Assembly (NCBI GenBank): GCA_033032175.1
Contig: CM065318.1
Location: 4,464,001-4,528,000, forward strand
DNA: 64,000 nucleotides
Reading direction: 5' to 3'
DNA from: Saturnia japonica
Lineage: Eukaryota > Arthropoda > Insecta > Lepidoptera > Saturniidae
Notes under the pieces: generated by a model
Database searches by the model: none
What the model was told of the DNA's origin: nothing
What the model saw: the letters and a program-made list of their open reading frames with translations, nothing else
Part shown: in pieces, positions 44,997 through 58,089 of the stretch
Layout of the letters: every line of letters begins with the position of its first letter
Numbering within the stretch: the stretch's first letter is position 1
Translations under genes and position numbers: made by a program

Positions 44997-45914
44997 CTAT
45001 GTTTAGTACACCTCCCTTATTGCCCTTTCCTTTTTCCGTGAGAGCGGAAATAAGAGAGCAAGCTGTATCATCAAATGAAATTTTCATGGAATTTTATTTT
45101 TACCAAACGTAATTTTACCTAATTTTTGCCTAAGTTACACCACGAAATGTAAAACGCAATAGTAACATTTTGAGTTGTACACATGAGTAACGCAAAATGT
45201 TACAAAAGTAACGCTCTGGCAATGCTGAAAACGTATGTCAAATTGTCAACATACGACACTAGTGATAGTCGATTGTTACTAAAAACAATCAATTATTCGT
45301 TTGTTCCGCTTATTTGATTGCGATTGTATAATATTTGCTGTTTTTCAATTGTCGGTCAATTGTTATAAGTCTGTGCGTTAATTCGTGCGGCTTACAACAA
45401 ATTTTCGATTATCCTGCCCCAGTTATCGCTTTTGATAATTGTAATTCGATTGCCTAATAATACTTATTAATTAACGAAGCAGTCAATGGTCGCGCAAGAC
45501 AATTGTTAGAAAATGTTTTACTACTATAATTTAAAACACGCCAGGCACACTAATGTTTTTTTATTTGTTATCTTTGTACCTATTCAAATTACTAAACGAA
45601 GTGCACTTAGTACTATTCCATTTGTTGTTACATATTTCTTGGATTTTAGGAGAATCTCTGAAAACAAAAATAAAAGCGGCAAGGGAAATTTTAATTTAAG
45701 AAACAAACAAAATACAACACTGTGATATTCAAAGTTGTTAGCACAGTTTAGCCTGCGATTTGACATTATAATTCTATGGCGCGAACTGTGCGTAATTTAT
45801 TAGGTGAAGACGAATGAATTGACAATTGAATACCGAGTTTATTAATCAATTGTCGATTCATTTGATTATTATTTTCATAACATTCGCGCATCGCTAATCG
45901 CTATACAACTCGAG
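44997..45914. other. AT-rich flank with CAATTG-type inverted words
   Basis: Paired words such as AATCAATTGTCGATTCATTTG (split by stops) and GACAATTG recur in both directions between 45240 and 45880, so a decayed inverted-repeat element is possible. No ends could be fixed and no gene was seen. Confidence 0.3.
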
Positions 45915-46979
45915 CACGACGAGAAAATTTTACATCGTTAGAAAACAAGTTCCTACGTTGAGAACTCTGTTAGTGGAATGAAGAGAAAGCATTGGATTTA
46001 ATGGGTGCAGGGAAACTCTTCGCCACTTATTATTGTCCAATGACTATGAATTTAAGAAAAATAAGAATGAGTGTTCATTGTTAATTGAACGTTATGACAT
46101 ATCTGCCTGGAGACATCAGTTTTTAAAACCATGGCTTTGAAACGTAGAGAAGGAAAGTCAATAATTTATTTAGACGAACCTATGTTCATAAAAACTACAA
46201 GCCCAAGAAGTCTTGGCAAGGTCCATCTACAAGTGGTGCAATTGAAAATGTTTCGACAGGGAAAAGTACATAATTGTATATGCTGGATCAGAGAAAAGCC
46301 CTGTGCCAAACTCATTGTTACTCTTTAGCACTAAATCCAAAATGGCGGACTACCACCACGTCATGAATTCTGTAAACTTTAATAAATGGCTAAGAGAAAA
46401 GCTTATACCCAATTTAAATGAGCCGAGTGTAATAGTTATGGATAATGTCAGTTACCATTCAATCATTGTAAATAAAGCTCCTACATCACAAAATCGCAAA
46501 AAAGACATAAGATAACGGCTTACTTTGAATGATATTCCGTTTGAAGAATATCACACAAAAGCAGAGCTCCTATGTTTTGTAAAACGAAACACACCAGAAC
46601 CAGTATATGAAGCTGATGAACTTCTGAAGCAGAATGGGCATGAGGTATTACGACTTCCCCCCAACCATTGCGATCCAAATGCCATTGAGCTGCTATGGAG
46701 TTTGGCTAAACGTAAAGTGGCAAGTAAAAATATTGCCCTGGCCGCAGTGGACTTAGAGGGGGTTATAAAAGAATCGTTTGAAACCATAAATCCAGAGGAG
46801 TGGAAGAAAATGACTGATCATGACATACATGTTGAAAATAAATATAAAGAAAGAGACAGAATTACAGAAAATAACATAGAAAGTTTTATTATTAATGTAG
46901 GAAACAGTGATTCTAGTGACTCTAATGAATCTTTTCACATGGAAGTTTTACATTCAGATTTTGATTATGAAAGTGAATA
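45915..46979 (+). pseudogene. Second IS630/Tc1-type (DD82E-like) transposase copy
   Basis: Broken frames read KQVPTLRTLLVE, then RESIGFNGCRETLRHLLL, LLIERYDISAWRHQFLKTMA, SIIYLDEPMF, MADYHHVMNSVNFNKWLREK, SVIVMDNVSYHS, LRLPPNHCDPNAIELLWSLA and a Ser/Asp/Glu-rich end at 46979. The second Asp and the Glu are again 81 residues apart, as in the copy at 15023-19178. The first Asp is kept, but the following Thr is Pro. It has a stop near 45970, frame changes near 46329 and a stop at about 46513, so it is inactive. The N-terminal third is missing. Confidence 0.8.
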
Positions 46980-48484
46980 AACCATAATTATTATAGAATA
47001 TTGTTGTTTTTTTTTTTTTAATCAGAGTGCTACATAGGTAATACCTTGTCTTATTTTTGATTCAGACGTAGTAAACTGATTTTTCTAATTGTCACGTGTT
47101 TCTTTGATTTGGATCAATATAGGTAGTGATTTTACATCTCGAAACTTCTGTTTACTTTGTCTGAATAGAAATTCGATTTTACGCGATTAGCGCTAGCCAT
47201 TTTAATATTATTATTTTTAACTTAGCCTAATCTAAACCACTGCTGGGCAAAGGCTTCCCCTGAATCCTTCTGGGAAATTGAATTTATAGCAATCGTAATT
47301 ATCAAAAACTTAGTGGTAAGTTTCTTTTGATAAGAGGTTACCTAGGTAGGTTAGTAGCTGCTACTACCGCAGTATTGATTTATTTCGTACACTTATTCCC
47401 ATTTTTGGACCTGTCCACATGCAGTCAAGCAGTAGTGTACAAATAATACTGTTTTTCAGCAAAAACAAATTATTTTATATTATAAAGTATCAAATTAGAT
47501 TATTCCAGGTATTTCATACTAATTTTGGGGTTGCTATACAGATATTTTTTAAATTTGCCGCGATTTTTCAGTCTACTTTCATTTGCCAGACTTTAACGCT
47601 TTTATAAATTTCACTCATAAAATTTACATACCAGGGTTCTTTTAATGTTAGATAGGTATGTAAATCGATTATCATGTATACGACAAGTCCGGTAAAGCTG
47701 TAAAAGCCGCAGCGGCTTTAGGGCCTATAAGGCTAACAGTGTAGTCAGATCTAAAAAAAAAATTGATTCATATGTAAGTCAACTCAAAAAATATTTTGTA
47801 TAAATTTCTTTATTACTTTTTAATAGGTACCTAAGTATCAGAATTCATTTAGTAGTCTTCTATTTATGCGTACCTACTTATCTATTATGTTATTATTTTT
47901 CATAGGCGTTTGTCTTGTGGCAGCACCATAGCTTCTTTAATTCTTCATCAAAATGGATGAATCCGAAGGTCAATTTTAAGGTTCTTCTTCTTCTTCTGTT
48001 TTCAATCTTGGCAACCCAGTCAACTTTAGAGACTAATACTGCCATTTTCAAGTAATTTTAAAGTTATGTTTCTCGATACTGTTAGGTGATAAAACATAGA
48101 TTATAGGTACATGGTTTACAATTAACATTTAAGAGGCGCCATCTATTAGCAAACAGTTACATTGACATCGCAGCCGTTAGATTGTTCACATTCTTTAATC
48201 TGCGAAATATACGCACTGGTTAACTTATTCAATATTATTTCTCTATGGCTATAATATTTACATTTGAGTATTATTTCTCATTGTTTTCATTTCCTCAAGA
48301 GCATCGTTATTGCATGGTTTTCCCCTGAAAGTTTAAAGTGGTCACTTCCCGGATCCAAAGTGAAATTTAAGGTTCTATAATTTTGTGAGACAGATCGTTG
48401 ATTCTAACATTTTGCATCAAAACATTGAATTCAAAATTAATCAAAGCTTGTATTATGGTAACAATTGCTTGCATACATATTATA
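46980..48484. other. Intergenic with repeat scraps
   Basis: 47685-47765 is a shortened copy of the poly(A)-tailed 3' end family (AGTCCGGTAAAGCTGTAAAA to the A run). 47228-47275 contains ACCACTGCTGGGCAAAGGC, a word frequent in lepidopteran repeats. No gene was seen. Confidence 0.4.
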
Positions 48485-48600
48485 TATTAGCTGTGCCCGC
48501 GGCTTCGTTAACGTGGAATGGAGAATGCCCGCGCGAATCTTGCTCCCCGCTCCCGGCTATTTTAAAGACAAAATGCTTATTGTAGGTGTTCCTTGGAAGA
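48485..48600 (+). repeat. Repeat end with TAGCTGTGCCCGCGG junction
   Basis: TAGCTGTGCCCGCGGCTTCG, then GCTCCCCGCTCCCGG. The reverse complement appears at 61845-61915. Confidence 0.5.
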
Positions 48601-51169
48601 TAGATATATTCTCTTGCTGACTTTTTTGTAGGTTTCTTTAATGTCTACAATTATTTAGTGCATTAATTTGCTATATCTCTTATGGTTTACTCAGCGTAAA
48701 CTATTTAAGCGCCCGAATTGATTCACCATGATGCGTATGGGTATACTTTCTTATGCATTTAGTAAAAAGCTGTTGTTTTGCCATTACAAACAGACACTTC
48801 AATTTTATTAATTGTACAGATAGATAGTTACCACCCAGACACACAACTGATAATTATGTACACAAAAGTGAGTAATGTCATCGAGACCACGATCTCTTAG
48901 TTCAAATGTGGGGCTTATTACCACTGCGTCACCAAGGCATTCAAATTTTTCAGCTACAATAGTGCGTCGTCGGTAAGAGTGATCAGGTCATCGAAAGAGC
49001 CGTGACATCTTCTCAGTGAAGGTCATCAGAGGAGCGGTAGTACCTTCTCAGTAGGCACTCTTAATAAATTTAAGTGAAACTTAAATAATTTATTAGAAAG
49101 GAAATTAAGAAAGAAAAGACATTTATTAACAAGATATACAAAAGAAAAAGAAAAAAAAACCAGGTTGTGGATAATATTGGCAGAACATGATTTTGATATG
49201 TGTATATAGAAAATGGGCCTTGGCTTACCATATTTGCTAAATAGATGAATCCTCCAGCACTGATTTTCACTCGATACCCAGTGTTTTGGGTCAGCAGCGT
49301 TTCAATGTTTAAAACATGCAATAGTATTAAATTTTACAGCTCAAAGTAAAAAAAATAGACACCTACCTAATGAACTGCATTAACTAGTCCCCAGTGCCCG
49401 ACATTGAATTAAAAAAAAGGATGTATTAATTATGGCGGCGGTTAAGGTCGTAAATAATTAATGTTAATTATTATTAATAGAAACGTTATAGTTATTCAGA
49501 ACAAGGTTGTTATATAATATCCATGCAGTTTCCATATCGTTCAGCGGGAAACGAACTGAAAAATTTTCAAGTGTCGATGGTTCAATATAATTATGTAGGT
49601 CAATGATAGCGCCTTCGGAAGTTCGAATCCCAAGACCGAGCAGAAATTATCTTCCAATTAAGTGCAAGATATAAATAATTAACCACCTCTATAAAATGTA
49701 TGCATAAAGCTGATGTTAACTGTAGGTACAATTCTGCATTTGCTCGATACGTAAGGAGAGATGATAATGAATTTGGGGAAGGTGTTTTAAGCAATTTGAA
49801 CTTAATAAATGAATAAATATTATCAATCTTAGCGAATTAAGAGTCAGGGATAGGGTTTGAGGTTATTTCGCTTCTGTGTAGTTTGTTGACATTCGCAAAA
49901 TTTATTTCTTAATCTTGAATTCGTTAGAATCTTTTATTTTAGAATTTATAGAAACTATAAACAAAGTCCCCAGAGTGTATTGATAGTTTTAATATATTTA
50001 ATATATGTTTTTATATTTTTTATGTAATTTTTATCAGAATCAGAAAATTTCAACTCTTAGATCAATATTATTTTATTTTATTATTATTAAATGATAAGTT
50101 ATTGCCGCGTGTATAATAATATGGGTTTGAAATAACAACTCCACGGTTACCATGGTAGCCAAGACAATTAAAACAAAAAAAGACTAAATTTTAAACTGTC
50201 ACTAATTGTGAGCGGTCTGAAATATGCAACTTTCTTCCCGCAAACAAAAGAAGAAATTCAAACTTTCGGCCTCGGGATGATGAAAATAATTTATACTTGC
50301 GGGAAGAATAATTTTAATAGACTACGCGGGTATTGGCGGCACAACCATGGGGCACAACTAGTAACCTATAAATTGACCAATACAGCATCCCGTATACAAA
50401 ATTTCATAAGAATAGGTCAAGCCTTTTTTGAGTTAAATTCGTACATAAAAACAGACAGACAAAAAAAATTTTGAATGGCACATTTGTGATCACTGATCAG
50501 TGATGTTTAATATGATCAAAATGCTATTTCAGGGACAAGCGGCATCGTGTCTTTTTTTTCTATATTTAACATCACCCATACATTTAAAAATGTATGTAAA
50601 TATGAGGTATATGATGTAAATGTGATATCAAACTAAGTTAACATGTTCACTGGGATGGGTATCACTGGATTGCTGTTGAAAAGGTCTTTTCAACCGTATA
50701 CCATTTTTGTTCGACTTTTGCCAAGTAAAAACCGACACTGGATTAAGTTTTCTTAATTTTTAACTCTAATACTACATTTATTCATAATAAATATTCCACG
50801 TTATCGTTTTGTGTACGCGATCCATAAATCTTGAAGAGAGTTGTCGATTGAAACTAAAACGAGTCTCGTAGCTTCTGCGAGTCATATTATAAAGCTGAAG
50901 AGTTTGTTTATTTGTTTGGTTGAACGGGCTAATTTTAGGAATAGAATAGAAAAAATATTTTAGTGTTGGATAGGCCATTTCTCGAGGAAGGCTATAGGCC
51001 TTATAATTATCATTAGGCTATATATAATATCACGCTACGACCAATAGGAGCCGAGCATCAATGAAAATTGTTACATAAACGGGGAAAATTTATTTCATTT
51101 TAAAAGTTTCCATAGCGTGAGCTGCGTAGATGGTTAAAGTTACACAACAATGATGTATCACTGAATTGT
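48601..51169. other. No gene recognised
   Basis: AT-rich. 48880-48945 resembles a decayed tRNA-like head on the minus strand (CACTGCGTCACC). 50300-50470 looks like an RTE-style 3' end with an A run. 50885-50945 shares words with 59270-59340. Short frames such as 50208-50474 have no family resemblance. Confidence 0.4.
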
Positions 51170-51440
51170 TTCTTTTAAAAAGTTCTAAAAAAAAGTTTGC
51201 GATAGTATATGTCTATCTCTTAAGATTGACGGAATATAACCTTTTTATGGTAATAAAATTTGTTCTAAAATAATGCATTATTTGCAAAGGTCTTTTTATA
51301 AACATGGTGTTAATCCGTATCAAAACAAATACGTTATTCATCACAAGTATTTAATTTTGGACCATATTGCGCTTTACATTATATGATTTAATGAATATCT
51401 TAGGAGATATCACAGTTTTAAAATAACTCCGCAGCAAAAT
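51170..51440 (+). repeat. Copy of the 1085-1320 repeat
   Basis: GCGATAGTATATGTCTATCT and TTAAGATTGACGG match 1087-1120 in order; the remainder is more diverged. Confidence 0.45.
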
Positions 51441-51989
51441 AATAATCGAGTAACCAGCGTGCATTTTTGCTAAATGATGTGGCAGGCGGGCGGCACCTAT
51501 AAATTGTATTGTAGGTGCCTACGACAATTTTTATTTGTCTCTGCCTACGTCCCACTCTCTCTAACCCTCTCTCTCTTATGTGACGCAGACGAAGTTGCGC
51601 GAGTCAGATAAAATGGAAATTATGTGACGTGGCGAAACGACCCTAAAAAGTCGCCGGTTCACTCTCACCCACGCACGATGCGTCCGCCACAGCACTCACA
51701 GTCCTGACTCTAAGTAACAAATTATTTGATCCTTTAATCTATCGAGCAATTAAATTTTAGATGTAGATTATAGATATGAAGCTGCAACGTCAAACTGTGT
51801 CATCTAAATTTTTATCAGTTTTTTGAATTTCCTCCCACTTTGGAACTTTAAAGACGTATTCACGTCAAAAGATAAATAATTACTGTTTGTAAGGGCTAAA
51901 CGTGGTCTACAAATGGTCTTATAATATTACATCGTTTTATTGTTAGAATGTGAGTAGGGCGTCTCTAGGCGGCTAGGGCGGCTTTCATT

Positions 51990-52250
51990 CAGGACATCAA
52001 ACGCAGGAAGCTGGGTCGCAGATCAATCGGCAGCCCCCCTCACCTTCCCTCGTCAGGATTCGAGGATAACGACAACGACAAACGGCATACATAGATTACC
52101 AGTCAGGTCTAAACAGTCGTGACGAGGACGCACGGGCGCACGCACCGCCCAACGTTCGAAATCTCGATCTCAGTGATGCTGTGTCCGCTCATTCATATGT
52201 AACGTACTGAGTGATTTGTGTTCGAATTCTTATTGTTTTATATTCAAACG
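51990..52250 (+). other. Candidate 5' non-coding exon, possibly of EAAT
   Basis: A local rise in GC (about 51990-52170, CACGGGCGCACGCACCGCCC) is followed by a consensus donor ACG|GTGAGT with the exon ending at 52250. The EAAT coding exon at 63116 needs upstream non-coding sequence, because a TAA lies in frame nine bases before its ATG. Linking the two across an intron of about 10.8 kb is a guess. Confidence 0.25.
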
Positions 52251-54990
52251 GTGAGTTGGTGACAACTATTATAACAATACTTTTTCATAACAGATCATTA
52301 ACGAGCTTTCGCTCAAACTAAATATAATAAATCAATTCAATCGAAACGGAATAATACTCATTCAATTGGCACGAGTTTGAACGAGTGATATATAAATTGT
52401 TGCGAGTAATGGCACAGAAGTTTGCACATAGAATGAGAATCATGTATTGATTGTATTTAGTTAGTAATGAAATAATACTAATCAATAATTATAATTTACA
52501 TACCAAAAAGTCACTAATAATTTCTAAATAAAATGCTAGTTAAATGGAATTTAATATTGAATTATATATTTCCTTTTCATTTAGAAACATATCTAGTTAA
52601 AATTACACAGCACACTTTGGCAAATTATTAATTATTATTTTTTTAGGAGTTTTTAAGCAATTCACGTATGTCAGCCTCATCGTAGAAATACCCTAGTATA
52701 TATGTAAATAATGTTTATTTATCTATTTAAAACAATATACCATTATTATAAAGCTTAAACTCTGTCCTAAAACGTCTGTTGTATGCATCGGCAAACTTTC
52801 TTTCTTGGCTTAGTCTGTTACCATCCTGAACCACAAAACCTTTTAACGTCAGATATATTTGTGGCCGATCACTAGCTAATAAAAATAGGCACAATAAGAA
52901 AAACTGTTGGATATAATATAAATTTTTGTACCAATAGGGTCTGATTTGATTTAATAAGAAAATTATTTACTTCTGAAAATTTATGAAAGAAATACCTTGA
53001 AAACTCGGTACCAGAAATGCTAAAAAAGGCTTTCAAACCATGCTTAAGTTTAATTCTCAAAAGCTAATATTGATTAATATATAAGCTTTTCAGATAAATG
53101 TACATACAAAAATAAATTAAAAGTGTTACAAATGGAGATATGCTCTAACTTCTAGGATTGGCGGTATATTTTCTGCAGCGGCCGGATGGACTTATTGATA
53201 CAAATTACATTCGCTATAGTTATTGTAAGAGTTTGCTCTACGTTTTTCTTTATTATCGAGTGCCTTTGTTATAGATTAATTAATGAAGACTATTGTGTAG
53301 AACCTCTTCTATAATCGACGGACATGTATTTTGTTTATACACATATACCTATAGGCGGTAGGAGTACCATCTCTGGCTATGAAAAAGTGCCCGTTGAAGA
53401 GCGTCAAATTAGGGTGGCGGAAAAGTAGCAAGAAGTAGCGGTGCTTGACAATTTTTGATGGGTTTTCACTAAAAAACAGCGTTCACTTTCTACTGGAATG
53501 ATATGAAGTTTTTCTATACTACATAGGTATAATTTTCCAAATTTCATGCGACAGATTCTAAAGCACAGTTCGTAAAATACTGTGTATCAACGTTGTAATC
53601 ATTTTTAAAGCAATCACTAATAGATTATTTTTAACTAGATTAGTAATGATTTAAACACAAACTATAGACACAAATTACAAAAATAATTAAGTGCAAGCAA
53701 AACCATATAATTCGCTTGTAAAGTAAAGAGCAGGAGCACCGCTCCAAATTAGGTTCATTTTTTATGCAAAATCTTTTGTTTCACTTGTCAGGCCGTGAAA
53801 AGTTTTCTCTTTCGCACTCATTGAATTCCGTGCTTATCGTTGTACTGTACTTTGTTTCATAAGAGCATAATCTCTGGCGCTCCACTCAGTACTATTGAAT
53901 ATCAAACCTTTTTATTGTACATAATTATTTAGATAGCGATAAATCCTTCACAGCGACTCATTGGTTTGTTGCATTTCGGGATAAGTCAGTACATATCCAG
54001 CGGCGTAAAGGCTTGCAGGCCGACATAGCAAAGACAACCGGCGATGTGTTTTTTTATTTCTCAACGGTCGCTATTGTTTTTGGAGTATACCATAAGACAC
54101 ATTGCTGTCAATTTGTCATGTTCCTATCATAAATATGTCTTGAAATATGTTTCTATTTAAGGACATTTATGGAAATGTGGATAATTTGAGTTATTCAGCA
54201 GCCACTCAAAGTTTTATTTTCGTCTTTTAAATCTCATGTTAGCATATTTCTTAACTTTGGATTTTTACCATTCGACTTTGAGTCCTTGTGATAAAAGGAC
54301 GCTTAAGGTTTCTATTATATAATCATCTAAAATAGCTTTGTTTTAATTCATATTTATTTATTTAAAAAATTGTTCACGTTCTGTAGACATGGCCGACGTC
54401 GGTATGGCACTTACCATCAGGCTTTGTACGGTCATTTAGTCGAGCTAGTATTTAAAAAAAAACGTAACATTACCTTTCCCCTGCTTGCTCCCTCCCCCTG
54501 ACCAAAATCATGGCTACACCCATGTCTATAGAAAATCTAAAGTGTATAGAAGAAAGAAATACAACTTTTATGGTGATAGTGTTTATTTGATCATCTATTT
54601 ATTGGAAAATTGACAATAATAATACTTGTGATTGATGAAATAAAAAGACGTATTCAATTTTAGATTTCGTAATCCTGTTACGAATATTTTCAAATTTTCA
54701 ATAATTACCAGCGCGCGTTGAAATCTTATATGTTACTACTTAACTACAGACTCTAAACTGCTTTTCTGTTTTATTAATACTTTATGCTGAAAGGGAGTAA
54801 ATACGCTGATGGTCCACTTGGTGGTATGAATAATTGTAAAAAGTAAAGTATTTCATTGCGCTTTTGAAGAATTCAATTCAAAATACTAAGATCAGTGGAA
54901 AGAACGTAGAAGAGAAACTTAGCATACTCGCTGATTATCCAGATCTTAAAGTATGACCAACAATTAATAATTGAGAATGTTTGAAATAAT
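52251..54990. other. No gene recognised
   Basis: AT-rich sequence without a frame over about 65 codons that resembles a family. It may be part of the first EAAT intron. Confidence 0.4.
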
Positions 54991-55275
54991 AATGGCTTAG
55001 CAGTAGTGTGTACGGACATGGCGTCGATCGACGCGAGTTCGAATCCCTGCAATGAGCCCGAGCAAATGGTGAAGGAAAACATCGTGATAAAATCATAGCA
55101 TGGTGGTAGGGTATTTTTTAATGCCCGCCTGGCTGGCTACCATCCACAATGTTCCGGTAGCTGAATTTGAGAGCCAGTACTCCAACTAGGCTTAGCGTAT
55201 TTACCATTTTGGGCCACATCGTGACTTGAAATCAGGTATAATTGTGGCCACACGCTAAACATACAAAGAAAAAAA
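54991..55275 (+). repeat. tRNA-derived SINE with poly(A)
   Basis: A box ATGGCTTAGCAGTAGTG (54992-55008), B box GAGTTCGAATCCC (55035-55047), a body with TGAGCCCGAGC and TAGGCTTAGCGTATTTACCA, and an A-rich end at about 55262-55275. It is the most complete plus-strand SINE here. Confidence 0.75.
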
Positions 55276-56904
55276 AATTACGGATGAATACTTTTACTGG
55301 TTTTTTTTTTAATTTTTACGAAGTAAATTGACAATCACTAATGTCAAATTTGAAAATAATATTGCCACGTTTATTTTTGTAGTGTTGTGCTATCGTATAC
55401 TTTACTGTGCAATTATTTGATTCGTAAGGTTTTATATACAGAATAGAACATTTTTATTTTTATTAATTGAAATATTTGTGTAATTCAACATACCCTATCA
55501 TATACTATTATCATTACATAATTCAGGATAGTAGAAGAATATATGGTGAATAACTACAAAAATTAAAAAAAAAAACGCTTTGGCTGGCCCACGAGAGATG
55601 CGAATTTGTCTTCCTTATTCGGTCTTCGCATTTGAAGGGTTCAATGTTTTTTGAAAAAAAAAAAACTTTCCAATATGTATAATATCTTATACGGTTTTAC
55701 AATTAGTACCAATTGGTGACATCACTATTTTAAAAATACAATAAACTAGCAACATATGAAATGTCGTTTTGCTCCGTGGGAAAAGAAAACGCACTACAAT
55801 TTATTCTTTAAAATATCGCATACCTACGTTTTTGTTTAGTTATAAGATATCATAATAGTATATAAGATTTATAGCAGAGATGAGGTTGAGCTTCAAAATA
55901 TATCGATGTTATGACCAAAAATATTGATGTTTCCTTATTTGTGTGTTGTAAATTGAGTTCGAGGATTCGTATGTGAGCAAAGTATAAATTAAATCAGAAG
56001 TTCTTTTAAAAAAGGCCGTAAACACTAGAAGTAGTACCCAACAAGGTAAATTGAAAATTGAATAAACCCCCAACACAAGTAACCTATTCGTTGAGGCCAT
56101 TCCAATGATTCTAAACACAACAACTATTCTGTAGGTTAGTGGAGAGGTAGGTGTCCTGTAGATTCCTGGTGATACTAGAATTGTACGTCAAGGTTCTAAT
56201 ATAATTGAAGTACTTAACATAATAAATACCAAATTTCGACCCGACCAAACCTGTGGAAGATGCTAACATTTATTTATCAACTAGAAAGGAGCTATCTTTA
56301 AACGTCTGAACTGATTTTATTGAATCATTTTCTAACGTCGATGTTTTTACTTTGATATATTCGGATATCGATGGTTTAGTAATATCGCTCATCCCTAATT
56401 TACTTTTGTAAGTATTTCATGATATATTTGATGGTACTACAAACCTTTAGGTACCTGAAGAAATCTATTGAAATTTGTGACGCCCCCGGGATCTCGACTG
56501 GGGTCAAAGGGCTCTTAAGCTCCGGTTTGGGGCTAACGTTTTTAGCGAGTGGGTGTTCAAATAAACAAGTGGTTTTAAAAATCTTGACCTCGCTGCCTTT
56601 AAATGAAAAAGGAATTTCTGTAACAAAGTTACTTAAAATAAATTGCAACTTACGATTTTATAAAATATGAAAGAACTTTCTACTGAAAGTAAAACCTTAG
56701 GTACTTACTTAAATTCTCTGTATTATTCAAATGATTAAAAAAAAAAAAGGTACTTAATAGGTAATATTTGTCACCCGAATTGCAAATGTTTTTAACAAAG
56801 AGAAACGAAATAAAAAATGTGGATGCATAAAGTAATGCGCGCGCGTTGGAAGATTTATTTCTTTGACACTTGATACTCATCATCATTATCGTCAGCTTGT
56901 ATCT
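55276..56904. other. No gene recognised
   Basis: AT-rich with A runs. Short opposing frames at 56400-56670 overlap each other antisense and resemble nothing known. Confidence 0.4.
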
Positions 56905-57205
56905 GTCCAATAACATAAACCTCTACCAAGGATCGCCATTCTAACCGAACTTCGGTTCTTCGCATCCAGGCAATTCCAGCCACCCTGTGCTGGTCATCAC
57001 TCCATCTTGCAGGGGGCATCCCATACTTTGTTTACCTAAACAGTCTCCACTCCAGAACTCACTTTCCCCATATTCTTCGGCATATGTCTTCAGTGAGGTA
57101 TTATTTATTACTTTTGAGCTATGTCGACAACCCTAGTTCTCTGTCTCTTTATATCACTTCTGATGATCTTCTTCAAAGAAACTCTGAGCATAGCTCGCAC
57201 ACTCG
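56905..57205 (-). pseudogene. C-terminal end of a LINE ORF
   Basis: The minus strand reads RAMLRVSLKKIIRSDIK, RTRVVDIAQK, and at the end GWNCLDAKNRSSVRMAILGR. These match in order the conserved tail behind the RT of RTE-like insect LINEs (ERAMLG.SL..RIRN, TRV.DI, GW...A.NR..WR). Frame breaks are present and the RT core is absent. Confidence 0.68.
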
Positions 57206-57539
57206 ATGTTATGTGAATAACAATACGGTTAGAAAGCAACTTCCCTGCACACCTGCCACGATCATCCTGTCCAGCGGCAACTCAAGCCTAGGTGTGTTCT
57301 TCGGATATGGAACCTTGAGCCAGCAGCCACTCACAAGATAAAGTGACACTGCATTCACTAGCTATCGAACTACGCATGATGGCACTGCACTTCACACATG
57401 CACACCACTCAGGTACATAGGTTCTGTAAGGACCTTTTTTTATTTTTTTGCCTAGTTTGACTTAGAACAAATTGCCAGATTACTAAATGCATATTACGCA
57501 TTTATCTCCCTTCCCCCTAGAAGGCAGTAACATGTATAT

Positions 57540-57785
57540 AACGTATAGGTAGTTAGATCGAATTTTACGGATAGGGAATTAGTCAGATCACGAATTATAA
57601 TCGTCATGTACGGCAACACCCCAAGTCAAGATTTGGCTACTTTGGCTCCATTGAACTTGTTGCTTCGTTTTCGCGGCTGAGTACCTTCCGCGATCGCCTT
57701 CAAGCCCGGTGAAGCTGTTAAAGTCTCTAATGGATCCAGGTCCCTTAAGACTAACGGTATAATCAGATCGACAAAAAAAGTGCTT
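57540..57785 (+). repeat. Poly(A)-tailed retroelement 3' end, copy 2
   Basis: GGGAATTAGTCAGATC, TCAAGCCCGGTGAAGCTGTT and ACTAACGGTATAATCAGATC plus an A run, in the same order as 25195-25425. Confidence 0.55.
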
Positions 57786-58089
57786 ATCATAAAAGTTCAC
57801 TCTCAATTATTTTTTTATAACTCTCCTAAAGAGTTATAACTTCAGAAATATGTTTTCTCTCAGAAAGGGGGTTTTTGTTCAGTATTGGAATGCTACTCTA
57901 GGAAGACCTGTTTCTTTATATTTACTATAAGAACAAGAATAAAAGAAAAAGGAGATTTTGGGTGGACTGACACATCGAAAGAAATGTTAAATGTAGAGCA
58001 TTAGTTGCTACCAGAGAACTTCATGAAAATTACGATAAAAAGTTTAATACTTTTTATAGAATGTCTAAAGAATCTTGGTGAAGGAGAAC

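Noticed and set aside
50208..50474. 88-codon frame as a gene
   Set aside because: It runs into an A-rich repeat end (AACAGACAGAC) and reads as an RTE-style 3' end, not a protein.
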